A DNA stretch of 64,000 nucleotides from Oscillatoria sp. FACHB-1406 (lineage in GTDB: Bacteria > Cyanobacteriota > Cyanobacteriia > Cyanobacteriales > Spirulinaceae), in the NCBI RefSeq assembly GCF_014698145.1, contig NZ_JACJSM010000020.1, positions 1 through 64,000 of the forward strand, in the 5' to 3' direction. Positions 19,031 through 27,785 of the stretch are shown here, piece after piece. The notes beneath the pieces are model-generated. The model searched no databases, was not told the origin of the DNA, and saw only the letters and a list, made by a program, of their open reading frames with translations. Position 1 is the first letter of the stretch. The number at the start of each line of letters is the position of its first letter. The translations under genes and the position numbers were made by a program.

Positions 19031-19270
19031 AATGTTTCCCGTAAATCTAGAAATTTAGGCGTACACTACTGGTTAAGTTAAGCCATCGCTAGCTCGTTGC
19101 GTTCTCCCCTTCAGTATAAAGCGTTACAGATTTAACGGCTCGCTAAATAAGAATTATAAAAGTTTTAACTCCGAAAGACAATTCGTTCTGAGGTAATGAG
19201 GTGCGAGCGAGTCTATACTATCTTCCTTCACATTTTGGGTACAGAAGCGAGTACAGCGTCAGGAACTAGG

Positions 19271-20872
19271 TTAGACAAATGCGTCTCCAACGAACTTCTT
19301 AGCACGATCGCGCTCGCCCTCAAAAAGAATTTGACTGACGAGAGCTTGCGAATTCGGGGTTTGTCCGTAAGAGAAAATCCAAGGGAGATCGTGCGGAAGA
19401 CAATTGCTAAACCACTCCCACACATAAGGACTACCGTATATCGCCAAGCCTCCAATTCTACCAGTTCTTAATAAATTTTTAAAGCAATCTCGGGCGTTCG
19501 GTAACAATCCAATGCTGCCGCGAAACGGATTTCCGCGACTAAACACTTGGATTATAGAACCGGAAGGCAATTCATTGAGGTTGAGCCATTGCTGCTCGAT
19601 GAGTTGCAATTTGTAACCCAATCGGGTAGGAACGGCGATCGCGGCGGTATGGGAACCTAGAAAAGGGCAATTCAGGAGGTTATCGACGACGACGAGATTA
19701 ACGGGAGTTTCGCCGCGAGCGAGCGGGGGGAGGGGAAAAACACCGCTGGATTTCAGGGATTCGCGCGCGATCGCCTCGGCAGTTTCCAACGCTTCGGGCG
19801 AACTCACTGCCACGGTTAATCCTTCCTCAGAGGGTGCGCTGCACGCCTTTTCCTTTGCTTTCCCAATGCGTTCTAGGGCGCTGTGAATTCGCTCGATTGG
19901 GATGCGCCCGCTTTCGACTGCCGCACAAACCGCTTCTACGGCTGCTTCTGGATCCTGCGGCATTAATAGTATATCTGCTCCTGCTTCTACTGCTAACACG
20001 CAAGTTTCTCGAAAGTCGGCAAAATTCGCTACACCGCCCATCACAAGCGCATCGGTGACGATTAACCCCTCAAAGCCCAACTCCTTGCGTAATTTTTCGG
20101 TTAAAATTGCGGGCGATAGTGTTGCTGGATACTTTTCATCCCAAGCCGATACGCGCAAATGAGCGCTCATGACGCTATCGACTCCGGCTGCGATCGCGGC
20201 TTGAAAGGGAGGAATTTCGACTTCTGCAAGGCGCTTGTTACCGTGGGCAATGGTGGGCAGTTCCAAGTGAGAATCGGTCGCCGTATCGCCGTGGCCGGGA
20301 AAATGCTTCGCTGTCGTTAAAACTGAGTACGGTTTTGCGCCTTCGATAAAAGCTGCTGCAAGGTGGCTAACAGCGATCGCCGTTTCCCCAAAAGCGCGGA
20401 CGTTGATAACGGGATTGTCGGGATTATTATTAACATCGACGACGGGAGCAAGAACCCAATTCATTCCGATCGCTTGAGCTTCTTTTGCGGTAATTGCGCC
20501 CATCTTCCGCGCGAGTTCTAAGGCGCGATCGTGCGGTTGAATCGCGCTCAACGCCATCGGCGGCGGGAATTCTGTCGCTCCGGCAAAACGCTGTCCTACG
20601 CCTTCTTCAATATCGGCAGCAATCAGAAGTGGGATTTTTGCTAAAGATTGAAGTTGTTGAATGCGCAAGCTTAATTCCGCCGCACTGCCCCCTAATAGAA
20701 TAACGCCGCCCACTTGCAATTCTGTTATCCAATTGTGCAATTTTTCATTGGGAGGTTCCCATTGCGGGTAGCGAATTTGCGAGTCGAACACCGTTCCGGA
20801 TGCTCGCACCACAACCATTTGAGCGACTTGTTGTTTGAGGGAGAGAGTTTGAGCGTCAAGTTGTTTTAACAT
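19271..20872 (-). CDS. Glycoside hydrolase family 3 beta-N-acetylhexosaminidase
   Basis: The 533-residue protein has the NagZ-type GH3 barrel: ADIEEGVGQRF (86-96), KHFPGHGDTATDSH (189-202) carrying the catalytic Asp/His dyad, and the nucleophile D274 in IVTDALVMGG. It likely removes N-acetylglucosamine from peptidoglycan fragments during cell-wall recycling. After the barrel (about 350) there is a ~180-residue C-terminal domain, so it is longer than single-domain NagZ (~340 residues). No signal peptide is evident, which suggests a cytoplasmic enzyme. Neighbours give no further clue. Confidence 0.9.
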   Translation of the reverse strand: MLKQLDAQTLSLKQQVAQMVVVRASGTVFDSQIRYPQWEPPNEKLHNWITELQVGGVILLGGSAAELSLRIQQLQSLAKIPLLIAADIEEGVGQRFAGATEFPPPMALSAIQPHDRALELARKMGAITAKEAQAIGMNWVLAPVVDVNNNPDNPVINVRAFGETAIAVSHLAAAFIEGAKPYSVLTTAKHFPGHGDTATDSHLELPTIAHGNKRLAEVEIPPFQAAIAAGVDSVMSAHLRVSAWDEKYPATLSPAILTEKLRKELGFEGLIVTDALVMGGVANFADFRETCVLAVEAGADILLMPQDPEAAVEAVCAAVESGRIPIERIHSALERIGKAKEKACSAPSEEGLTVAVSSPEALETAEAIARESLKSSGVFPLPPLARGETPVNLVVVDNLLNCPFLGSHTAAIAVPTRLGYKLQLIEQQWLNLNELPSGSIIQVFSRGNPFRGSIGLLPNARDCFKNLLRTGRIGGLAIYGSPYVWEWFSNCLPHDLPWIFSYGQTPNSQALVSQILFEGERDRAKKFVGDAFV

Positions 20873-20934
20873 TTTTGGATGAATTATAAATTATGAATTA
20901 TGAGTTATGAATTAAGAAAATAACCTTGTTGGGT

Positions 20935-21005
20935 TAAATGGTGCGTTACGCTTCGCTAACGCACCCTACTTCTACTTCTATGCAGCTTCACATCAATCTG
21001 GTATT
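20935..21005. repeat. Dispersed GGTGCGTTACG repeat
   Basis: A hairpin-forming GGTGCGTTACG-CTT-CGCTAACGCACC unit is followed by TATGCAGCTTCACATCAATCTGGTAT. Almost the same sequence recurs at about 44513-44579, and related units lie at 24100-24490. Confidence 0.7.
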
Positions 21006-21018
21006 AACTACCCACTCT

Positions 21019-21609
21019 TCACAGAAACGAAGAATCGGGCTGTGTCAGAAATTCGATTTCTTCTGGGGTACTTTCTCGCCCTAAAATTGAATTGCGGTGG
21101 GGAAAACGCCCGAAGCGATCGATAACGGCTTTGTGCCGATGAGCAAAGTCAATCGGGATTTTACTTTCGGGATCGCCTTCGAGTTGAGTAAAGAGTTGGA
21201 TACAGCGTTCTTGGTCGGCTAAGTTTTCGCTATGCTCGAAGGGAAGGTAAATAAACCAGCGTTGGGCGGGGATTAAGTCGCGATCGAAACCGCGTTCTAC
21301 GGCAGATTTAGCGACGGATAAAGCTTTAGCATCGGTAGCGAAAGCTTGGGGTTGGCTGCGAAATAAGTTGCGCGGGAATTGGTCGAGCAGGATAATAAGA
21401 GCTAAACAACTAAGGGGTTGGTTTTGCCAGTCGTCGAGTTCCCCGGCTGCGGCTTGTTGATAGGCGGGTGAAAGATGCTGTACTGCTGCGTCAAATTCAT
21501 CGTTTTTTGAGAACCAAACTTGACGCATTTTTCCGTAGTCGCTGGCTTCGGGGCTACCGAACCAAAAGTCTAGAATTTCAGTTGGGTTAGATTTATTCAC
21601 GTTTTTCAA
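21019..21609 (-). CDS. DUF924 family protein
   Basis: The 196-residue protein matches DUF924: EILDFWFG at the N-terminus, VWFSKNDEFD, LALIILLDQFPRNLFR, and FIYLPFEHSENLADQE. The family is helical and its function is not established. No ATG is available before the conserved start; TTG (21609) or GTG (21600) must be used. It is on the same strand as nagZ and ispD but separated by repeat sequence from both. Confidence 0.85.
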   Translation of the reverse strand: MKNVNKSNPTEILDFWFGSPEASDYGKMRQVWFSKNDEFDAAVQHLSPAYQQAAAGELDDWQNQPLSCLALIILLDQFPRNLFRSQPQAFATDAKALSVAKSAVERGFDRDLIPAQRWFIYLPFEHSENLADQERCIQLFTQLEGDPESKIPIDFAHRHKAVIDRFGRFPHRNSILGRESTPEEIEFLTQPDSSFL

Positions 21610-21719
21610 TCAATTTTGATTAGCGCTCTTTCGAGCAACAATTTTTACGGCTTATATTGATTTTTAAGCTGTAATAGAAAAAGAATAATTACAGTCCGAG
21701 AAGCTGAATTACCCCAAAT

Positions 21720-21765
21720 CACGAATCACGAATTACGAATTACGAATTACGAATTACGAATTACA
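21720..21765. repeat. ACGAATT heptamer array
   Basis: About six tandem copies of the 7-mer ACGAATT lie just beyond the ispD stop codon. The same heptamer occurs in inverted orientation at 51130-51185. Confidence 0.8.
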
Positions 21766-22441
21766 AACGCTGTCGCAAGATGAATTCCGCGATCGCGAGA
21801 TCCACCGGCGTAGTGACTTTCAAATTTGTCTCCTCCCCTTCAACAATTTTCACCGGCAATTGGCACTTTTCAAATAAGGCTGCATCGTCAGTAACTTCCC
21901 ATCCTAACTGCTTGCCCTTTTCGTGACAATCTTTGAGCAGAGGAACCTCGAATCCTTGGGGCGTTTGGGCTGCCCAGAGGTTGGCGCGATCGGGCGTATC
22001 TAAAATAAAGCCAGACTCATCGACGACTTTAATCGTATCTTTGACGGGGATGGCGGCAATTAAACCCTGACAGCTTAGCAAGGCTTCCGTGCAGCGATCG
22101 AATAAATCGGGGGTAGCCAAACAGCGCGCCCCATCGTGAATTAAAACGCGCTCTGCGCCCTCTGGAAGCCCCTGCAAGCCGTTGTAAACCGACTGTTGGC
22201 GCGTTTCGCCCCCCCGAATCAATTCCACCGGCTTCGTGAGGTTTAAATCGTTGAGGATAGCTTTAAAGTCGGGAAAATCTTCCGGTTGTCCCATAATACC
22301 AACCCAAGTCAAGCTTGTTGCTGCTTCTGCTGCTTGCAACGTCCAAGCTAAAAGCGGTTTGCCCAATAGGGTTAAGAGGAGTTTATTGCGATCGCTGCCC
22401 ATGCGCCGCCCCATACCAGCAGCCGGAATTAATAAGTGCAT
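21761..22441 (-). CDS. ispD: 2-C-methyl-D-erythritol 4-phosphate cytidylyltransferase
   Basis: The 226-residue enzyme transfers CMP from CTP to methylerythritol phosphate in the MEP isoprenoid pathway. The nucleotide-binding AAGMGRRMGSDRNK start, the GGETRQQSVYNGL segment, the IHDGARCL motif and the C-terminal EGEETNLKVTTP are all present. The length is normal. ispH of the same pathway lies at 40.2 kb but is not linked. The start codon is an ATG directly at the Rossmann-like strand. Confidence 0.95.
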   Translation of the reverse strand: MHLLIPAAGMGRRMGSDRNKLLLTLLGKPLLAWTLQAAEAATSLTWVGIMGQPEDFPDFKAILNDLNLTKPVELIRGGETRQQSVYNGLQGLPEGAERVLIHDGARCLATPDLFDRCTEALLSCQGLIAAIPVKDTIKVVDESGFILDTPDRANLWAAQTPQGFEVPLLKDCHEKGKQLGWEVTDDAALFEKCQLPVKIVEGEETNLKVTTPVDLAIAEFILRQRL

Positions 22442-22491
22442 TACAATCTCGAAGATGTTAACGAAAGATTCAGGTTAGTGCGGGAGAAGTT

Positions 22492-22509
22492 CCCCTACAA
22501 TTGTAGGGG
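22492..22509. repeat. Perfect 18-bp palindrome
   Basis: CCCCTACAATTGTAGGGG lies between the divergent ispD and glycosyltransferase genes. It could be an operator or the tip of a dispersed repeat; no repressor gene is adjacent. Confidence 0.4.
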
Positions 22510-22657
22510 CAGTACGAGCCGAACCGGAGCGTATATCGGTTTTGTCAGTCCGAAGTCCGAGACAGGGCAGAGCGAAGAACGCCTGTCGTGTATGATGAGG
22601 GACGGATAAAATGACCCGATAAACCGGCCTTAACCGATTGAAATCCTATAAGTTGAG

Positions 22658-23608
22658 ATGCGTATATTAGCTCTTGTTCCTGGTGGAATTGGCGATCAAA
22701 TCCTGTTTTTCCCGACGCTGGAAACGCTGCAACAGAATTACCCAGACGCGACGATTGATGTTTTAGTCGAACCGCGATCGCGTTCTGCCTATCGGGTGTG
22801 TCCTACTGTTAGTGAGGTTCTGGTTTTTGATTATAAAGATCGTAATGGTTTAGCCGATTATCTCAATTTATTCGGAGTCTTGCGCGATCGCGAGTACGAT
22901 TTAGCAGTAGCAGCGAGCGATCGCTGGACGATCGGTTCATTACTGTGGCTCAATGGCATCAGTACGCGCGTCGGCTACGGCGATGGCAATGCCAATACTT
23001 TCTTTACCCGTACCGTTCCCTGGAAAACCGAGCAGTACGTCGCGCAAATGTACCACGATTTAGCGGGCGGTTTGGGCATTAAAACGTCTTGTCCCCCGAT
23101 TAAGATTGCGGTTCCCAAACCCGATATTGAATGGGCGGAAGCGACGCAACAGCGTTTGGGGTTAAAAGAGGGCGGTTATATTGTCCTGCACGATACCGAC
23201 AATAAAAAGAGCGATCGCAACTACCCCGTTAAAAGTTGGCTGAAAATCGTTAAGGATATTCAAAACAAACAACCTAACGTCGCGATCGTTTTATTGCAAG
23301 ATGTGGAAAATGCCGCGTTTGTCGCCGAAATGACGCACGCCAACCCCACTTTAAAAGTCGCTTCGCCTTCCGATGTCGGTAAAATGGCTGCGTTAATCGC
23401 CGGGGCAAACTTGTTGCTGTGTACCAGCGGCGGAACGTTGGATTTGGCCTTAGCGGTGGGAACTTATACGATTGCGCTTCTAAGTCCAGAGCAGGTGAAA
23501 AAACGCTTGCCCGCCGGTAACGATAATTGTATCGCCGTCCAAGCTCCCAGCGACGCGATCGCGGCTATTCCAGCCAATACTGTTCTCGAAAAGATTTGGC
23601 AGGGATAG
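22658..23608 (+). CDS. Glycosyltransferase family 9 (heptosyltransferase-like)
   Basis: The 316-residue protein has the GT9 ADP-heptose:LPS heptosyltransferase layout: MRILALVPGGIGDQILFFP at the N-terminus, ending in the TSGGTLDLALAVGT sugar-nucleotide segment. It may transfer a sugar to lipopolysaccharide or another surface glycan. The donor and acceptor cannot be deduced. It appears monocistronic: ispD is divergent, and a long inverted repeat lies between it and the next gene. Confidence 0.85.
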   Translation: MRILALVPGGIGDQILFFPTLETLQQNYPDATIDVLVEPRSRSAYRVCPTVSEVLVFDYKDRNGLADYLNLFGVLRDREYDLAVAASDRWTIGSLLWLNGISTRVGYGDGNANTFFTRTVPWKTEQYVAQMYHDLAGGLGIKTSCPPIKIAVPKPDIEWAEATQQRLGLKEGGYIVLHDTDNKKSDRNYPVKSWLKIVKDIQNKQPNVAIVLLQDVENAAFVAEMTHANPTLKVASPSDVGKMAALIAGANLLLCTSGGTLDLALAVGTYTIALLSPEQVKKRLPAGNDNCIAVQAPSDAIAAIPANTVLEKIWQG

Positions 23609-23645
23609 ATTTCGAGCGAATTTTCGCGCGCGATCGCTAATAATT

Positions 23646-23697
23646 TGATAAAAGGGATAAGGAAGTTCGTTAAAATGCTTCTTTATCCCTTTTATCA
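23646..23697. repeat. 15-bp stem inverted repeat, possible transcription barrier
   Basis: TGATAAAAGGGATAA and its exact complement TTATCCCTTTTATCA flank a GAAG/CTTC extension and a short loop. It sits between the glycosyltransferase stop and the DUF2358 start. No long T-run follows, so intrinsic termination is uncertain. Confidence 0.45.
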
Positions 23698-23712
23698 TTA
23701 AAATAACTAAAC

Positions 23713-24102
23713 ATGGATATTCTCCAAATTCTTAAAGAAGACTATCAACGTTTTCCCTACGACCAAACTTACAGTCTCTATACTCCTGATGTGTACTTTA
23801 AAGACCCTCTCAATGAATTTAAAGGAGTCGAAAAATTCAAAAAAACCATCGGCTTTATGAGTACCTGGTTTAAAAATATTCAAATGGATTTACACGAAAT
23901 CGAGCGCCAAGGAAATGTTATTTCTACTGAATGGACATTGCATTGGACAACCCCTTTACCCTGGCAACCTCGCATTGCAATTCCCGGACGTAGCGAACTG
24001 ACTCTCAACGAAAACGAACAAATCATTTCTCATATTGACTATTGGCACTGTTCTCGTCTTGATGTCCTCAAACAGCATTTTTTCAAGACAGCAAAAAAGT
24101 AG
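23713..24102 (+). CDS. DUF2358 (SnoaL-like) family protein
   Basis: The 129-residue protein fits the DUF2358 family of cyanobacteria and plants, with an NTF2/SnoaL-like fold: VYFKDPLNEFKGVEKF, then EWTLHWTTPLPW and YWHCSRLDVLKQHFF. The function is unknown. The conserved DP and W residues are intact and the protein appears full length. The last ~17 codons and the following 200 bp are duplicated in tandem immediately downstream (see the repeat entry). Confidence 0.8.
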   Translation: MDILQILKEDYQRFPYDQTYSLYTPDVYFKDPLNEFKGVEKFKKTIGFMSTWFKNIQMDLHEIERQGNVISTEWTLHWTTPLPWQPRIAIPGRSELTLNENEQIISHIDYWHCSRLDVLKQHFFKTAKK

Positions 24103-24487
24103 GGTGAGTTAGTGAAACGTAACGCACCACGATCTTGACTGAATTAAATCGAAAGTCGCATACAAAGCGCGTAGCTTAATGTCCTAAAGCGGTGCGTTAC
24201 GGCACAGCACAAAATTGGTTGATTTTTGTTGAAGTCTAGCTTGTGCCTAACGCACCCTACTCAATGCCTGAAACGATTCTCGTCTTGATGTCTTCAAACA
24301 GCATTGTTTTGAGAGTGCAAAAAAGTAGGGTGAGTTAGTGAAACGTAACGCACCACGATCTTGACTGAATTAAATCGAAAGTCGCGTACAAAGCGCGTAG
24401 CTTAATGTCCTAAAGCGGTGCGTTACGGCACGCCAAAAAATTGGTTGATTTTTGTTGAAATCTAGCTCGTGTCTAACGCACCCTACC
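24051..24487 (+). repeat. Tandem duplication, 226-bp period, including a gene 3' end
   Basis: The sequence starting TTCTCGTCTTGATGTC at 24051, inside the DUF2358 gene, recurs at 24277 with few differences. Each copy holds the last ~17 codons plus a GTAGGGTGAG...CGCACCCTAC repeat unit. In the second copy the codons have no gene in front. Both copies contain the GGTGCGTTACG family repeat. This explains most of 24103-24490; I see no further gene there. Confidence 0.85.
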
Positions 24488-24584
24488 CAGTATCTTAGTA
24501 TTAAGTTCAGATTTACGCCTAATGTGCATTAGAAGCCGAAAATCCCATTTTACTGTTCTTTCTCCCCTCTCCCAGGGTTGGGAG

Positions 24585-24772
24585 CTACTGTGTACACACA
24601 AGTAGAAAATTGAGACCCCCAATCTGTATAAGCCTTGCTAGGCAAGGCTTTCACAATTCAGATTTGATTCTTAACAACTCAAGCTTATTGAGAAAGAGAA
24701 ACGAGCCATCGGCTCTTGAGACATCGGAATGTTCCGAAACGGTTCCGCGATCGAGATGTGTGTACACAGTAG
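24585..24772. repeat. MITE-like repeat family C
   Basis: Perfect 16-bp terminal inverted repeats (CTACTGTGTACACACA) bound a 188-bp element without coding capacity. TA occurs at both ends in the position of a target duplication. The flanks are two GGTTGGGAG-type stretches. This TA-flanked layout is typical of MITEs mobilised by IS630-type transposases. Confidence 0.75.
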
Positions 24773-24841
24773 GGGTTGGGAGAGGGGCCGGGGGTGAGGG
24801 CAGTTAATGCTTTTGGATAATTCACATCAGACGTGATTTTT

Positions 24842-25252
24842 TTAATTCGAGGGCGGAGTTCCATCGCCGACGGGAAACCTTACCCGAACGCTTTGCGAGG
24901 CATCTGTATCGGCTGTTTGGCGAAATTGATTGACATATTCCGGTTGTTGAATCGGACTGTTGAAAATAATCTCGTAGCGCTCGTCAATACGGAACAAACT
25001 AGGGGGTGCGCTATTCTGTTGGAGATTATTTTCATCGGCTGAAACGGGTGCAGTACCGTTGAAAAAAGAAGTAGAATCGTCTTCTGCCGTGCGGTTTTCG
25101 ATATTAACGAGCGATTCCCCGGAAAGGGTAACGCCATTACTCCGAGACGAGTTCGGATAGGTTGGGTAATATTGGGCAAGAACGGGTGAAGTCAGTCCAG
25201 CGACTAGACTGCTGAAGGCGAGGGCTAGAGGGATGCGACGTTGGATTAACAT
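24842..25252 (-). CDS. Secreted protein of unknown function
   Basis: I do not recognise this 136-residue protein. It starts with a clear signal peptide (RR charge, hydrophobic LALAFSSLVAGL core, PVLAQ cleavage site). The mature part is rich in N, S, T and P, with no cysteine, and ends with a QSVRVRFPVGDGTPPSN tail. The ATG at 25252 places the signal peptide at the N-terminus; an upstream ATG at 25288 would add 12 residues. It is likely periplasmic or outer membrane associated. A repeat-rich stretch follows it. Confidence 0.6.
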   Translation of the reverse strand: MLIQRRIPLALAFSSLVAGLTSPVLAQYYPTYPNSSRSNGVTLSGESLVNIENRTAEDDSTSFFNGTAPVSADENNLQQNSAPPSLFRIDERYEIIFNSPIQQPEYVNQFRQTADTDASQSVRVRFPVGDGTPPSN

Positions 25253-25451
25253 AGGTCTTAATGTTGCGGTGGTAACGCGAACGAGCATCTTTTGTTAATA
25301 AAATTGTGCCACGAGATATTGATGCGATCGCTCTATCCCCCGAGAAGTTTAACAAACTGTTATCGCTCGGCGGCTCTTTATTTAGATAGAGAGGAAAAAT
25401 CCTGGGGCAAATCTTCTCAAACGATCGCTCGCCGTTAAACGATCCTTACTA
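25253..25451. other. Gene-free stretch upstream of the secreted hypothetical
   Basis: With the adjoining family B repeat (25452-25563), this region up to the ABC transporter stop has no gene. It probably carries the promoter of the minus-strand secreted protein; no specific site is identifiable. Confidence 0.35.
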
Positions 25452-25563
25452 GAATGACACTGACTTAAGACTGGTGGGCGCTGCCCACCCTACGAAATAT
25501 CAATAACGACGTTGTATACAACGTCTCTACGGCGATTTTTCAACTCTTATTTCAGTGGCATTC
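25452..25563 (+). repeat. MITE-like repeat family B, copy 1
   Basis: The ~112-bp element is bounded by imperfect inverted repeats GAATGACACTGACTTAAGA and GAATGCCACTGAAATAAGA. Inside are two palindromes, GGTGGGCGCTGCCCACC and an AGACGTTGTATACAACGTCT unit. An inverted copy lies at 45500-45611. Confidence 0.75.
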
Positions 25564-25567
25564 ATCC

Positions 25568-27364
25568 TTACTGTCCTAACATCTGCAAGCGGTACAATCC
25601 GGCATACAATCCCCCTTGGTCTAACAATTGTTCGTGGGTTCCGGATTCGACGAGTTCGCCGCGCTTGAGAACGAGGATGCGATCGACATTGCGAATGGTT
25701 GAGAGGCGATGGGCGATAATAATCGCGGTGCGGTTTTCAAGCAAGCGGTCTAAGGCATCTTGGACTAATGCTTCGGTGGCGACATCCAAACTGGCGGTGG
25801 CTTCGTCGAGGACGAGGATGTGCGGGTCGCGGATGGCAACGCGGGCGAAGGCGAGTAACTGTCGCTGACCGCCGGAAAGGTTGGTTCCGCGTTCGCGCAG
25901 TTCGGTATTGTACCCGTCGGGGAGACTGTCGATAAAGGCGACGGTATTGGTTCCTTTTGCCGCGCGTTCGACTTCCTCAAAGTCGTAGTTTTCGCCGAGG
26001 GTAATGTTGCGTTTGACATCGCCGACGAAGAGAAAGTTTTCTTGTAAAATTACGCCGATGTAGCGCCGCAGGTCGGCTTGGGGGATGTGGCGAATATCGA
26101 CCCCATCGACGAGAATTCGACCTTGGGTGGGGTCGTAGAGGCGACAGAGAAGGCGGATAATCGAGCTTTTGCCCGCGCCGGTGGGCCCGACGAGGGCGAC
26201 TTTTTCGCCGGGACGGAGGGTAAAGTTAAGGTCTTTGATAACGTATTCGTCATTTTTGTAGGCGAACCAAACGTTTTCAAAGCGAATTTCGCCGAGGGGA
26301 GATTGGGAGGTGGGGCGATTTTGGCGTTCGGGGTCGCGAATTTCGATGGGTTCGCGCATGAGTTCGTTGATGCGTTCGATCGCGGTAAATCCGGACTGAA
26401 GCATGGTAAACTTTTCAGCAAATTGGCGCAGGGGGTCGAAGAGACGTTGCGCGAAGAGGACAAAGGTGGAGAGTTCCCCCAAGGTGAGGGTATTCCCGAG
26501 AACGAATTGACCTCCCAGCCAGAGTACGCCCGCGATCGCAACTAAGGCAATCCATTCTAAAGTAGCGGAGACTGCCGAATCGTGGAAAATCGTTTTATCG
26601 ACTTCTTGAATGTAGCGTTGATTGACCGCCCGAAACATTTCGGCGTTAAAACGTTCGCGCCGAAAGAGTTGCACGATGTTGATTCCGGCGACGTTTTCGG
26701 CTAGCTGCGAGTTGAGTTTGGAGAGTTCTTCGCGGGATTTATAGTTGGCTTTGCGATATTCGTGTTGGAAGTAAATAATCAGTCCCGTCACGGGAATGAG
26801 CATTAAAAGCAGCATCAACGCCAACTTCCATTGCAGCATGAAAATGGTGACGAGGATGACGAGGATGTAAACAATATCGCTGACAATGCCAATCGCGCCG
26901 GTGGAAAAGACATCGCCGAGGGCTTCAACATCGCTGGTAAGGCGCGTTACTAAGCGTCCGACGGGGGTGCGATCGAAAAATCGCACGGCGAGGGAGGTAA
27001 CATGGGTGAAGAGATCTTGGCGCAAACCGGCGGTGATTTCTTGCCCGACTTGTTGGACGAGATAGCCTTGGACGGCGGTGCAAATTAGCCGCACGATGAT
27101 AGTCGCAAGCAGAATCCCGATCAGAATGTTAACGCTTTCTGTCGTAGCGCGACCTTGTAAAAATTCCCAGGTGGGTTCTTGCCGAAATACGGAGATTGCC
27201 TGTCCGATAATAACAGGTTGGATGGCTCCGGAGAAGGCAAGAGGAAAGAGTAACGCGATCGACCAAAAGAGAATCGTACTATTGCGACGAGCGTAAGGCA
27301 GTAAGGAGAGAAAAAGTCGCCAGTCGCTTTCGGAAGATTGAGGAGTTTGAGGAGAAGCAGTCAC
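25568..27364 (-). CDS. ABC exporter, fused permease and ATPase
   Basis: The 598-residue half-transporter has about six membrane helices (35-320) and an ATPase domain (360-590) with Walker A GPTGAGKSS, signature LSGGQRQLLAFAR, Walker B ILVLDEATASLD and the H-loop IIIAHRLS. It would work as a homodimer or heterodimer in the cytoplasmic membrane, in the MsbA/multidrug exporter class; the substrate is unknown. The start codon is GTG at 27364. No partner transporter or accessory protein is adjacent. Heptamer and MITE repeats lie directly upstream. Confidence 0.92.
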   Translation of the reverse strand: MTASPQTPQSSESDWRLFLSLLPYARRNSTILFWSIALLFPLAFSGAIQPVIIGQAISVFRQEPTWEFLQGRATTESVNILIGILLATIIVRLICTAVQGYLVQQVGQEITAGLRQDLFTHVTSLAVRFFDRTPVGRLVTRLTSDVEALGDVFSTGAIGIVSDIVYILVILVTIFMLQWKLALMLLLMLIPVTGLIIYFQHEYRKANYKSREELSKLNSQLAENVAGINIVQLFRRERFNAEMFRAVNQRYIQEVDKTIFHDSAVSATLEWIALVAIAGVLWLGGQFVLGNTLTLGELSTFVLFAQRLFDPLRQFAEKFTMLQSGFTAIERINELMREPIEIRDPERQNRPTSQSPLGEIRFENVWFAYKNDEYVIKDLNFTLRPGEKVALVGPTGAGKSSIIRLLCRLYDPTQGRILVDGVDIRHIPQADLRRYIGVILQENFLFVGDVKRNITLGENYDFEEVERAAKGTNTVAFIDSLPDGYNTELRERGTNLSGGQRQLLAFARVAIRDPHILVLDEATASLDVATEALVQDALDRLLENRTAIIIAHRLSTIRNVDRILVLKRGELVESGTHEQLLDQGGLYAGLYRLQMLGQ

Positions 27365-27785
27365 TTTGTTAATTGATAATGGATAATTGACAATGGATAA
27401 TGGCTGGAAGATGAGTCGTAAATTTCCTATTTTTAGAGGGAAACTCTTTGTTAATTGATAATGGCTTGAAGATGGGCGATCGATCTCCTTTCAAGTTCGT
27501 ATATACTATCCAGATTGATTCATCCATTTTAAAACTGCTATAAGTAGGAGGAGGCAACAAAAGTGCGATCGGATTCGTAGAGGCGGGTTTAGCTAAAACT
27601 CTTGCTATGAGGTAAATTCAGCAGTCAAAACCCGCCCTCTTCAAGTTAAGGTTATTTTCATCAACCTACTTAGCATTTTTCGTTGTCGTGAGGTATACCG
27701 TGCGGGCGAATGCCATTCGCCCCTACCCATCTAATTGCGATTTTTGTACCCGATCCATTTGAACAACGCTATATCTAATTCATTA
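27365..27785. other. Repeat-filled intergenic region
   Basis: The 421 bases between gshB and the ABC transporter hold ATCAATT-type heptamers (27365-27400 and 27780-27805), a duplicated TTTGTTAATTGATAATGG segment (27366 and 27449), and the family A MITE-like element (listed separately). No gene is visible. Confidence 0.6.
27541..27672 (+). repeat. MITE-like repeat family A, copy 3 (complete)
   Basis: This 132-bp copy is close to that at 10967-11097 over its whole length, with TAAGTAGG and CCTACTTA ends. It lies in an intergenic region, unlike the other two copies, which abut stop codons. Confidence 0.8.

Noticed and set aside
24103-24487. A separate small gene in the duplicated segment after DUF2358
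   Set aside because: The only coding-like part is the copied gene tail, which has no start or upstream part.
26078-26545. 155-codon plus-strand frame
   Set aside because: It is antisense to the ABC transporter ATPase region, which has all its motifs; the composition is that of a shadow.
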